Positions 1-5,095 of a stretch of DNA of 5,095 nt are shown in pieces. Below the pieces are notes generated by a model. That model was not told the DNA's origin. It saw only the letters and a list, made by a program, of their open reading frames with translations, and ran no database searches. A program made the translations under genes and the position numbers. Position 1 is the first letter of the stretch, and every line of letters starts with the position of its first letter. Origin of the DNA: an uncultured Prevotellaceae bacterium (lineage in GTDB: Bacteria > Bacteroidota > Bacteroidia > Bacteroidales > Bacteroidaceae); assembly GCA_902803455.1 (NCBI GenBank), contig CADCQC010000328.1, positions 1 to 5,095 of the forward strand, read 5' to 3'.

Positions 1-1110
1 CTCCTCATCGGGCACCTTTCCGATATCGTGGAGCAATCCGGCGCGCTTGGCCTTTTTGGGATTAAGTCCCAGTTCGGAGGCCATGACTGCACAAAGGTTG
101 GCCGTTTCCCTTGCATGCTGCAAGAGGTTCTGTCCATAAGATGAACGGTATTTCATCTTGCCGATGATGCGGATGAGCTCAGGATGCAGTCCATGCACAC
201 CCAAGTCAATGGCCGTACGTTTTCCAGTCTCTATCACCTCGTTGTCGAGTTGTTTCTTTACCTTTGCCACCACCTCTTCTATACGTGCCGGGTGGATTCT
301 GCCGTCGGCCACGAGTTGGTGTAGTGCCAGCCGGCATACCTCACGGCGGATAGGATCAAAGGCAGAGATGACGATGGCCTCAGGGGTGTCGTCGACGACG
401 ATCTCTACACCTGTAGCAGCTTCAAGTGCCCTGATATTGCGGCCTTCCCTGCCGATGATGCGTCCTTTCACCTCATCATTGTCGATGTGGAACACACTGA
501 CGGAATTCTCAATGGCGGTCTCGGTAGCTACGCGTTGTATGGTCTGGATGACAATCTTCTTGGCCTGTGCATTGGCATTGAGTTTAGCCTCATCCATGAT
601 CTCGTTGATATAACTGGCAGCATCCGTGCGGGCCTCGTCCTTGAGGCTTTCCACGAGTCGGTTTTTGGCTTCCTCGGCACTCAAGCCAGAGAGTTCTTCC
701 AATTTCTCCCGCTCCTGAATCTGCATTTTGGCCAGTTCATCTTGCTTGATGAGCATGATTTTTTTCTCGTTCTCGATACGTTTCTGCTCCTGCTCCACCT
801 CTTGCCGGCGGCGTCCGAGTTCCTCCTGTCGCTGGTTGAGTGATATCTCCCGCTGCTTCAGTCTGCTCTCACTTTGTTGAAGTTTCTGGTTGCGTGACTG
901 CACCTCTTTTTCCAATTCCGATTTTTTATTGAGGAATTTCTCTTTGACTTCCAGCAGTTTTTTCTCTTTGATGACCTCAGCATCTCTGTTGGCAGCATCC
1001 ACCATTTGATTATATTTCCCCTTGATGACATGGAGGAAAAGCATGTAGCCTGCACACCCGCCTGCGGCGAGACAGACGAGCGCAATGATAATAGTCGCTA
1101 TGATACTCAT
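1..1110 (-). CDS. rny: Ribonuclease Y, C-terminus cut by the window edge
   Basis: RNase Y is a membrane-anchored endoribonuclease that starts mRNA decay. The 370 codons visible stay open to the window edge; the family is usually about 510-520 residues, so most of the HD domain is missing. Seen in the protein: an N-terminal membrane helix (about residues 3-28), a long charged Glu/Lys/Gln-rich coiled coil (about 40-160), a KH RNA-binding domain with GRIIGREGRNI at 216-226, and the start of the HD phosphohydrolase domain with His332 and the metal-binding pair His361-Asp362 in LLHDIGK (equivalent to His368-Asp369 of Bacillus subtilis RNase Y, from family knowledge). The ATG at 1110 is chosen because it places the membrane helix at the extreme N-terminus. 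The leader is AT-rich without a Shine-Dalgarno motif. It lies downstream of zapA on the same strand and is probably co-transcribed with it. Identity is very secure. Confidence 0.97.
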   Translation of the reverse strand, partial: MSIIATIIIALVCLAAGGCAGYMLFLHVIKGKYNQMVDAANRDAEVIKEKKLLEVKEKFLNKKSELEKEVQSRNQKLQQSESRLKQREISLNQRQEELGRRRQEVEQEQKRIENEKKIMLIKQDELAKMQIQEREKLEELSGLSAEEAKNRLVESLKDEARTDAASYINEIMDEAKLNANAQAKKIVIQTIQRVATETAIENSVSVFHIDNDEVKGRIIGREGRNIRALEAATGVEIVVDDTPEAIVISAFDPIRREVCRLALHQLVADGRIHPARIEEVVAKVKKQLDNEVIETGKRTAIDLGVHGLHPELIRIIGKMKYRSSYGQNLLQHARETANLCAVMASELGLNPKKAKRAGLLHDIGKVPDEE

Positions 1111-1194
1111 TGTTTAATAGAATAATATATATATTGTTATTAGATGATAATCCGCCAGAAAATCACATCCTCCCGACAAATGCCGGTCAGCGTG
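1111..1194 (-). other. zapA-rny intergenic spacer with AT-rich rny leader
   Basis: This 84-base spacer holds two visible elements when read on the minus strand. Near the zapA end is a small hairpin (CCGGC, four-base loop, GTCGG with one G-U pair, positions 1173-1186) with no U-tract after it, so it is not a convincing terminator. Next to the rny start is an almost pure A/T stretch (about 1111-1141) with an imperfect inverted repeat, AATAA...TTATT at 1121-1141. No TAnnTTTG promoter is seen. I infer that rny is read through from zapA and that the unstructured A/U-rich leader helps translation start, as is common in Bacteroidota. Confidence 0.5.
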
Positions 1195-1503
1195 CTAATT
1201 CTTGGTCTCCCCAAGTGCCTCCTCAATCTCCGATGTGAGTTTAGCGAGAATATCATGGAAAGGTTGTACGTCGTTGCGCTCTTCTTCCTTCACAAACTTG
1301 AGCGCAATCTCTATCAGCGACATATAAAGAATGTCGATCGCGCTTTTCCGTCCTTGTGCGCGAGCCGTATAATATGTGACCGTACTGGTAATCAACTTCG
1401 CAGCCCTTCGATACAGCTCTTCTTCTTCCGGATAGACTGCCACCGGAATCTCTGTATCGTAGACATGGAGTCTTATACTGAGTTTTTTTCTTTCTTCAGA
1501 CAT
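1195..1503 (-). CDS. zapA: Cell division protein ZapA
   Basis: ZapA binds FtsZ in the cytoplasm and promotes bundling of FtsZ filaments at the division ring. The 102-residue length is normal for the family (about 95-110). Seen: an N-terminal beta-strand head (LSIRLHVYDTEIPVAVYPEE, about 8-27), the family-typical helix that follows with EEEELYRRAAKLI at 26-38, and a long C-terminal helix (about 53-98) that in known ZapA forms the antiparallel tetramer coiled coil; IDILYMSLIEIALKF at 56-70 is its hydrophobic core. It starts 8 bases after the stop of the coiled-coil gene upstream (TAA at 1514-1512), which shows that the two are one transcription unit. No Shine-Dalgarno motif precedes the ATG. 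The family assignment is by pattern recognition of the whole protein, not by a search. Confidence 0.9.
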   Translation of the reverse strand: MSEERKKLSIRLHVYDTEIPVAVYPEEEELYRRAAKLITSTVTYYTARAQGRKSAIDILYMSLIEIALKFVKEEERNDVQPFHDILAKLTSEIEEALGETKN

Positions 1504-1511
1504 TGCTCACG

Positions 1512-1805
1512 TTATTTCTCACTAAGAAGCGTGATGCACTTATTGACATTTCTGATCAACTGGGCGATTTTGGCTTTGGCAGCCTCCAGATCGCCCTCGC
1601 CAGCCTCAATCACCTTGGCTGCGACCAGATGGTTGTAGTCATTCTGCAGAGACTTCAACTGTTTTTCCAGACCTTGGATGGCGTTACCTCTCTCCTCCAA
1701 CAAGTCCTTGAGCTGTCGGTTCTCAGATTCCAACTTCTCATATTGCAAAAGCAATTGCCTGACACGTGTGGAAAAGAGATTAATTGTCTTGTCTTCTACA
1801 GCCAT
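1512..1805 (-). CDS. Small coiled-coil protein, ZapB-like by context
   Basis: This 97-residue protein is probably cytoplasmic, as it has no signal peptide or membrane segment. Residues 18-60 keep an unbroken a/d heptad register (L18, Y22, L25, N29, L32, L36, R39, I43, L46, L50, L53, Y57, L60), so a parallel coiled coil is very likely. After a Gly-containing break (EAGEGD, 67-72) comes a second amphipathic helix (about 73-96, ending in NKCITLLSEK). A small coiled-coil protein directly upstream of zapA is an arrangement I know from other Bacteroidota. In Proteobacteria, ZapB is a small coiled-coil partner of ZapA, so a ZapA-partner role is a fair inference from size, structure and the 8-base spacing, but it rests on no specific motif. 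A general scaffold protein is the alternative. A strong promoter match lies just upstream. Confidence 0.8.
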   Translation of the reverse strand: MAVEDKTINLFSTRVRQLLLQYEKLESENRQLKDLLEERGNAIQGLEKQLKSLQNDYNHLVAAKVIEAGEGDLEAAKAKIAQLIRNVNKCITLLSEK

Positions 1806-1821
1806 AACTACATTTTGCCCA

Positions 1822-1853
1822 CAAAATTACTGCATAAAATCAGAACAACCAAA
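1822..1853 (-). promoter_or_regulatory. Bacteroidota sigma-70-type promoter for the coiled-coil gene, zapA and rny
   Basis: Read on the minus strand, TTTG (1853-1850) is followed after exactly 20 bases by TAATTTTG (1829-1822). This fits the Bacteroidota -33 (TTTG or TTG) and -7 (TAnnTTTG) consensus at the usual spacing. Transcription would begin around 1815, about 10 bases before the ATG at 1805, giving a very short leader. The site lies in the 64-base gap after the 212-residue gene. Confidence 0.7.
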
Positions 1854-1869
1854 TATTTGCGGTTTTTTT

Positions 1870-2508
1870 TCATTTTGCGGAGGGTGTGGCGTCTTCTTTC
1901 GGCTTTGGTTCCTTCTTGGCCAGCATGACCACCTGATAGACGAAATCAGTGACCCACTTCTGGCTGAATCCCAAACGGTTGTTACATTGCCTGACCGAGA
2001 GCACAGACTTGACGACACTGGCATCCTTGAAGTCGTTTTTGTTGAAAATATCACTCACCGTCTTCTCCGTCATGGTATAGAGTGCCTTTTTAAAAAACGA
2101 GGGAAGCCTGAGTTTGAATTTCATCAGGTTGCCGGTGAGCATCATCAGATCTTGCATGAATGCCTGAAACTGATACATGAATGACTGCAGGTCTTGAGGC
2201 TTCTTGCAGTTTTTCTTCACAGAAGCATCTATCTCGCTAAAGAACGTGTCGTCTGTATTGTAAATTTCTTTCATTATTTTCTTACACCTGCTTTTTTCGC
2301 CCGGCCCTAATTTATTATTCTGGGTAGGCACTTTCAAGGTGGTTTTAAATGTGCGAAGATCTGGCAGCATGCCTAAATTGGTGATACCCATTCGCTCGGC
2401 CATACAAGCCTGCAAGTAAACCCTGACAAGCGTCATGTAATCTTCCATGCCGCCGATTTTCACCTCTTGATTGGCCTTCTTGCCAAAAAGCCATGAAAAT
2501 AATCCCAT
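1870..2508 (-). CDS. Conserved-looking hypothetical protein, 212 residues
   Basis: I do not recognise a characterised family. The protein begins MGLFSWLFGKK, a short hydrophobic and aromatic segment followed by lysines, too short to span a membrane but able to sit on one. The rest looks mainly helical and basic: about 28 Lys (13%), and 14 Met in 212 residues, which is high. The most hydrophobic stretch is about 108-129, with Phe and Met dominating (FMYQFQAFMQDLMMLTGNLM). There are four Cys (35, 75, 101, 175) without a metal-binding spacing. The C-terminus is a charged Lys/Pro/Glu tail (198-212). There is no signal peptide. The ATG at 2508 is supported by an AT-rich leader and a TACCTTTG promoter about 50 bases upstream. 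It lies upstream of the ZapB-like/zapA pair on the same strand with a 64-base gap that holds a second promoter, so a shared function is possible but not shown. Confidence 0.85.
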   Translation of the reverse strand: MGLFSWLFGKKANQEVKIGGMEDYMTLVRVYLQACMAERMGITNLGMLPDLRTFKTTLKVPTQNNKLGPGEKSRCKKIMKEIYNTDDTFFSEIDASVKKNCKKPQDLQSFMYQFQAFMQDLMMLTGNLMKFKLRLPSFFKKALYTMTEKTVSDIFNKNDFKDASVVKSVLSVRQCNNRLGFSQKWVTDFVYQVVMLAKKEPKPKEDATPSAK

Positions 2509-2557
2509 ATTTATATATTAATGTTAAATTTTTAAAACAATCGGTTGTAGATGCGTG

Positions 2558-2565
2558 CAAAGGTA
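2558..2565 (-). promoter_or_regulatory. Bacteroidota -7 promoter element for the 212-residue gene
   Basis: The minus strand reads TACCTTTG followed by CACGC, an exact TAnnTTTG match. Transcription would start near 2551, giving a leader of about 42 bases that is almost all A and T near the ATG at 2508. The region 19-21 bases upstream has no clear TTTG; ACTTTATC is the nearest, so the -33 half is weak. Confidence 0.55.
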
Positions 2566-2737
2566 CAACAAAAAAAGATAAAGTAGGCATATTTGCAGAA
2601 ATAAAAATACTACAATGCTCAATATGAATTCCTTCTCAAACGAGTCGCCAATCAGATACATAAGGGAAAAAAGTCTAAATAAAAGTAAAAAATAAAGTTT
2701 TTGAAGATTTTAGTACTACTAATTAAAGTTTTATTTG

Positions 2738-2745
2738 TAACTTTG
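2738..2745 (+). promoter_or_regulatory. Bacteroidota -7 promoter element for rfbA and the polysaccharide operon
   Basis: TAACTTTG followed by CGCCC is an exact TAnnTTTG match, placed in an AT-rich stretch upstream of rfbA. Transcription would begin near 2752, leaving a leader of about 80 bases. I see no TTTG at the ideal -33 distance; the nearest, TTTTTG at 2698-2703, is 34 bases away. The promoter may therefore be weak or helped by an activator. Confidence 0.55.
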
Positions 2746-2756
2746 CGCCCTAAACT

Positions 2757-2776
2757 GCCATGAAGTCATCATTGGC
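2757..2776 (+). other. Hairpin in the predicted rfbA leader
   Basis: GCCATGA (2757-2763) pairs with TCAT-T-GGC (2769-2776) around the five-base loop AGTCA, giving seven base pairs with one bulged T at 2773. It begins only about five bases after the predicted transcription start and is not followed by a U-tract, so it is not an intrinsic terminator. It could protect the 5' end of the mRNA or be chance. It contains an ATG (2760) whose frame differs from that of rfbA. Confidence 0.35.
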
Positions 2777-2832
2777 GGCAAAAAAGACATGTCATTTCGT
2801 TTATCAAGAACTTACATTTTTAAGTCAACAAC

Positions 2833-3714
2833 ATGAAAGGAATCGTATTGGCAGGAGGTTCAGGCACCCGCTTGTATCCGATTACAAAAGGCATCAGCAA
2901 GCAACTGATACCTATTTTCGACAAGCCAATGGTGTATTATCCTATTTCTGCCTTGATGCTCGCCGGCATCCGCGATATTCTCATCATCTCCACCCCTACC
3001 GACCTGCCCAGTTTCCAGCGTCTGTTGGGTGACGGTCATGAGTTTGGCGTACGTTTCTCATATGCCGAGCAACCACGACCAGAAGGATTGGCACAAGCGT
3101 TCATCATCGGTGAGGAGTTCATCGGCGACGACAGCGTCTGCATGGTGCTTGGCGACAATATTTTCCATGGTCCCGGGTTTACACAAATCCTACAACAAGC
3201 CGTTGTGAATGCCGGCAACAACGAGGCCACCGTCTTCGGATACTTTGTGAACGATCCCCAGCGCTATGGCGTGGCAGAATTTGACAAGACAGGCAAATGC
3301 CTGAGCATCGAGGAGAAGCCCGCCCATCCCAAAAGCAACTATGCCGTCGTAGGACTGTACTTCTATCCCAACTCCGTGGTGGAGATCGCCAAGAACATCA
3401 AACCCAGTGCAAGAGGAGAGCTGGAGATCACCACTGTCAACCAGGAATATCTGAAGCGCGGCCAGCTGAAAGTGGAGACACTCCAGCGGGGTTTTGCCTG
3501 GCTCGACACCGGCACACACGACAGTCTGGCAGAAGCCAGCACCTTCATCGAGGTGATCGAGAAGCGGCAGGGACTCAAGGTGTCATGCCTGGAGGAGATC
3601 GCTTTCGAAAACGGCTGGATCAGCAAGGAAGAGTTGCTTGAGTCTGCCCGGCAGATGCACAACAACGATTATGGACAATATCTCCTCCGGAGAGCAGAGA
3701 AAAAGGACTTGTAA
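2833..3714 (+). CDS. rfbA: Glucose-1-phosphate thymidylyltransferase (RmlA/RfbA)
   Basis: This cytoplasmic enzyme joins dTTP and glucose-1-phosphate to give dTDP-glucose and pyrophosphate, the first step towards dTDP-L-rhamnose and related sugars of surface polysaccharides. At 293 residues it has the usual full length. Seen: the nucleotide-binding signature GGSGTRLYPIT at 8-18 with SKQL at 22-25, the metal-site motif LGDN at 106-109 (Asp108), RYGVAEF at 144-150, IEEKP at 159-163 (Glu161, Lys162 contact the sugar in known RmlA), and WLDTGTHDSL at 223-232 (Asp225, second metal ligand). The segment GELEITTVN (195-203) has Thr201 where many proteobacterial enzymes have Asp; I believe this is common in Bacteroidota. 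The ATG at 2833 gives the canonical MKGIVLAGG N-terminus; no Shine-Dalgarno motif precedes it. It is the first gene of a polysaccharide operon. rmlB, rmlC and rmlD are not in the window. Confidence 0.97.
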   Translation: MKGIVLAGGSGTRLYPITKGISKQLIPIFDKPMVYYPISALMLAGIRDILIISTPTDLPSFQRLLGDGHEFGVRFSYAEQPRPEGLAQAFIIGEEFIGDDSVCMVLGDNIFHGPGFTQILQQAVVNAGNNEATVFGYFVNDPQRYGVAEFDKTGKCLSIEEKPAHPKSNYAVVGLYFYPNSVVEIAKNIKPSARGELEITTVNQEYLKRGQLKVETLQRGFAWLDTGTHDSLAEASTFIEVIEKRQGLKVSCLEEIAFENGWISKEELLESARQMHNNDYGQYLLRRAEKKDL

Positions 3715-3740
3715 GCAAAATAGAACTAATCAAATAAAAA

Positions 3741-5095
3741 ATGGAAGAGAACAACAAGGTAGTAACGACGACCGAAAATGTGAGAGACAATGAGGAACTG
3801 TCATTCTTCAATTTCCGCTCACTTTTTCAAGCATTCATTCTCAACTGGCAATGGTTCGCACTTTCGCTGATCATCTGCCTTGGTTTGACTGCCATCTATT
3901 TAAGGTATACGACGCCGAGATACTCAGCGACGGCCAAAATGCTCATCAAGGATGAAGACAACCCCAGTAGCAGACGATCAATGATGAGCGCCTCCAACCT
4001 GGGTATCATTTCCAATACTGAAGGTATTGACAATGAGATGGAGATCCTCTCATCCCGTATCCTTGCCACTGATGTGGTGAGAGACCTCAAACTCTACGTG
4101 ACGTATGAGTTGAAAGGAAGAGTGAAGAACATTCTTGTCTACAAGAATCAACCTGTCACGGTGGACATCGACGCTGCTCACCTCGACAACCTGAATTCAC
4201 CCATCTTCTTGGAGATCAATTATGAAAAAGGTAACTACCATGTCACGGGTACCTACAGAGTCAGTCTGGAAGACGGCTACACAAAGGGTCCCTACAGCAT
4301 CGACAAGACCTTTGCTACCCTGCCGCAAGTGATCAAGACACGTGCTGGTAACATCTCCTTCACATCCAACGGCAACTCCAAGCTCAGTGAAGGGAGCACG
4401 CTCTATGTCTCGATCATTTCTCCCAACAGGGCTTCCTCTAAATTCAAGCGCTACTTCACAGTGCAGCCAACTTCCAAGGCTACCACAATCGTGAGAATGT
4501 CGGTGATCGACGAAATTCCAAGAAGAGCGGTTGACTATCTCAACCAGATTGCTGTCTGCTACAACCGTCAGGCCAATGAGGACAAGAACGAGGTAGCTTA
4601 CCGCACAGAGGACTTCATCAACAGCCGTCTGGAGAAGATCAACGCCGAACTGGGTGAGACTGAAGGCCAACTTGAGGCCTACAAGAAGAGCCAGCACATG
4701 ACTGAACTCCGTATGAATGCAAGCACAGCCATGGGAAGCCAGTCTGAATATGACCGTAGACTTGCTGATGCCAACACCCAAGTGGAATTGCTCAACAGTA
4801 TCTCGGATTACATGAACAATCCCGAGAACCAATATCAGACGCTTCCCTCCAACGTGGGATTGAGCGACGCTACAGCTTCAAGCTTGATCAACCGCTACAA
4901 TGAGATCGTGCTCCGCCGTAACCGCCTGTTGCGCACGGCCACTGAGGACAACCCCACCGTGGTGCCCCTGACCTCACAACTTGATGACCTTAGCGGAAGT
5001 ATCAAGAGAGCCATGGCACAGAGCCGCAAAAATATGGAGATTCAGCGCAACGCCATCTCAGCACAATACAACAAATTTGCTGGTCAGATCTCTGC
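3741..5095 (+). CDS. Wzz/GumC-type polysaccharide chain-length and export protein, probable N-terminal part of a Wzc-like tyrosine autokinase; 3' end cut
   Basis: Inner-membrane polysaccharide co-polymerase, expected to set chain length and support export of capsule or exopolysaccharide. 451 codons are visible and remain open at the window edge. Seen: a cytoplasmic N-terminus (1-35), a membrane helix at about 37-55, and the Wzz head after it (YSATAKMLIKDE, 61-72, then GIDNEMEILSSR, 95-106). Next come a beta-rich periplasmic part (about 140-250) and long coiled coils (about 285-320 and 385-450). ATEDNPTVVPLTSQLDDL at 400-417 resembles the conserved NP...L..QL segment of GumC proteins. In Bacteroidota such proteins usually run to about 800 residues, with a second membrane helix and a C-terminal BY-kinase; those parts, including any Walker motifs and Tyr cluster, are off the window, so the kinase is inferred. 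The start follows rfbA by 26 A-rich bases, so the two are co-transcribed. The ATG at 3741 places the first membrane helix as expected. Confidence 0.92.
   Translation, partial: MEENNKVVTTTENVRDNEELSFFNFRSLFQAFILNWQWFALSLIICLGLTAIYLRYTTPRYSATAKMLIKDEDNPSSRRSMMSASNLGIISNTEGIDNEMEILSSRILATDVVRDLKLYVTYELKGRVKNILVYKNQPVTVDIDAAHLDNLNSPIFLEINYEKGNYHVTGTYRVSLEDGYTKGPYSIDKTFATLPQVIKTRAGNISFTSNGNSKLSEGSTLYVSIISPNRASSKFKRYFTVQPTSKATTIVRMSVIDEIPRRAVDYLNQIAVCYNRQANEDKNEVAYRTEDFINSRLEKINAELGETEGQLEAYKKSQHMTELRMNASTAMGSQSEYDRRLADANTQVELLNSISDYMNNPENQYQTLPSNVGLSDATASSLINRYNEIVLRRNRLLRTATEDNPTVVPLTSQLDDLSGSIKRAMAQSRKNMEIQRNAISAQYNKFAGQIS

Larger units (their letters stand above)
2509..2832. other. Divergent intergenic region, AT-rich
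   Basis: These 324 bases separate the leftward 212-residue gene from rightward rfbA. They contain one -7 promoter match in each direction (2558-2565 leftward, 2738-2745 rightward), a hairpin at 2757-2776, and a perfect 8-base palindrome GACATGTC at 2787-2794. The middle part (about 2590-2735) is rich in A runs and has no tRNA-like fold, no repeat, and no credible gene. A 26-codon frame at 2615-2695 is too short and too plain to call. Confidence 0.75.

Noticed and set aside
158..613. A plus-strand open frame of 151 codons.
   Set aside because: It lies antisense to the KH-domain part of rny, which is a secure gene; the peptide is Ser/Thr/Met-rich and low in sense, as expected from an antisense shadow.
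1036..1110. RNase Y N-terminus read as a lipoprotein signal (Gly-Gly-Cys near residue 19).
   Set aside because: There is no basic N-region before the hydrophobic stretch, and RNase Y normally has a plain N-terminal membrane anchor at this place.
1173..1186. Hairpin after zapA as a rho-independent terminator.
   Set aside because: The stem has only five pairs, one of them G-U, and there is no U-tract after it on the minus strand.
1111..1194. A 6S RNA gene, considered because ssrS follows zapA in some bacteria.
   Set aside because: The gap is only 84 bases and has no long rod-like fold or promoter; half of it is plain A/T sequence.
1144..2184. Three overlapping plus-strand open frames (1144-1638, 1503-1928, 1678-2184).
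   Set aside because: They lie antisense to zapA, the coiled-coil gene and the 212-residue gene, overlap each other, and resemble no protein family.
2615..2695. A 26-codon plus-strand frame in the divergent gap.
   Set aside because: It is short and of low complexity, has no good promoter or leader of its own (only an imperfect CATATTTG at 2588-2595), and suits chance in AT-rich DNA.
2760..3032. A 90-codon plus-strand frame beginning upstream of rfbA.
   Set aside because: Most of it overlaps rfbA in another register and reads as a shifted copy of the RmlA codons; only its start is kept as a possible leader effect.
4197..4832. A minus-strand open frame of 211 codons inside the GumC/Wzz-type gene.
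   Set aside because: The plus-strand frame encodes recognisable Wzz/GumC features over the same stretch; the antisense frame has no family likeness and no promoter or leader.
1..5095. CRISPR arrays, insertion sequences, tRNA or rRNA genes, attachment sites.
   Set aside because: I saw no direct-repeat arrays, transposase-like coding, terminal inverted repeats, or tRNA-like folds on either strand.

Overview
The window looks chromosomal and comes from a member of the Bacteroidota, most likely Bacteroidales and Prevotella-like. Three things suggest this: start codons preceded by A-rich leaders without a Shine-Dalgarno motif, three exact matches to the Bacteroidota -7 promoter consensus TAnnTTTG in the non-coding gaps, and protein sequences (RmlA, ZapA, RNase Y, a GumC/Wzz-type protein) in the form I associate with that phylum. 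The genus is an inference.

The left half (1-2508) is read on the minus strand. In transcription order it holds a conserved-looking 212-residue protein of unknown function (2508-1870), a 97-residue coiled-coil protein that I interpret as ZapB-like (1805-1512), the cell-division regulator ZapA (1503-1195), and RNase Y (from 1110, running off the left edge with about the last quarter missing). The coiled-coil gene and zapA are 8 bases apart and surely co-transcribed. rny follows 84 bases later with no promoter of its own that I can recognise. A full -33/-7 Bacteroidota promoter (TTTG, 20 bases, TAATTTTG) lies just upstream of the coiled-coil gene, so the division genes and rny can be transcribed separately from the 212-residue gene.

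A 324-base AT-rich gap (2509-2832) separates the two halves and carries divergent promoters: TACCTTTG facing left and TAACTTTG facing right. The rightward transcript should have a leader of about 80 bases with a small hairpin.

The right half (2833-5095) is read on the plus strand and begins a surface-polysaccharide operon. It opens with rfbA/rmlA (complete, 293 residues), which makes dTDP-glucose for dTDP-sugar synthesis. After 26 bases comes a Wzz/GumC-type chain-length and export protein, of which the first 451 residues are present. If it is the usual Bacteroidota Wzc-like fusion, its tyrosine-kinase domain lies beyond the right edge.

The genes seen are mostly housekeeping or common envelope genes. 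I did not find a clear new system. The less explained items are the 212-residue protein, the ZapB-like/ZapA/RNase Y grouping, and a 21-codon reading frame that overlaps a stop codon as ATGA.
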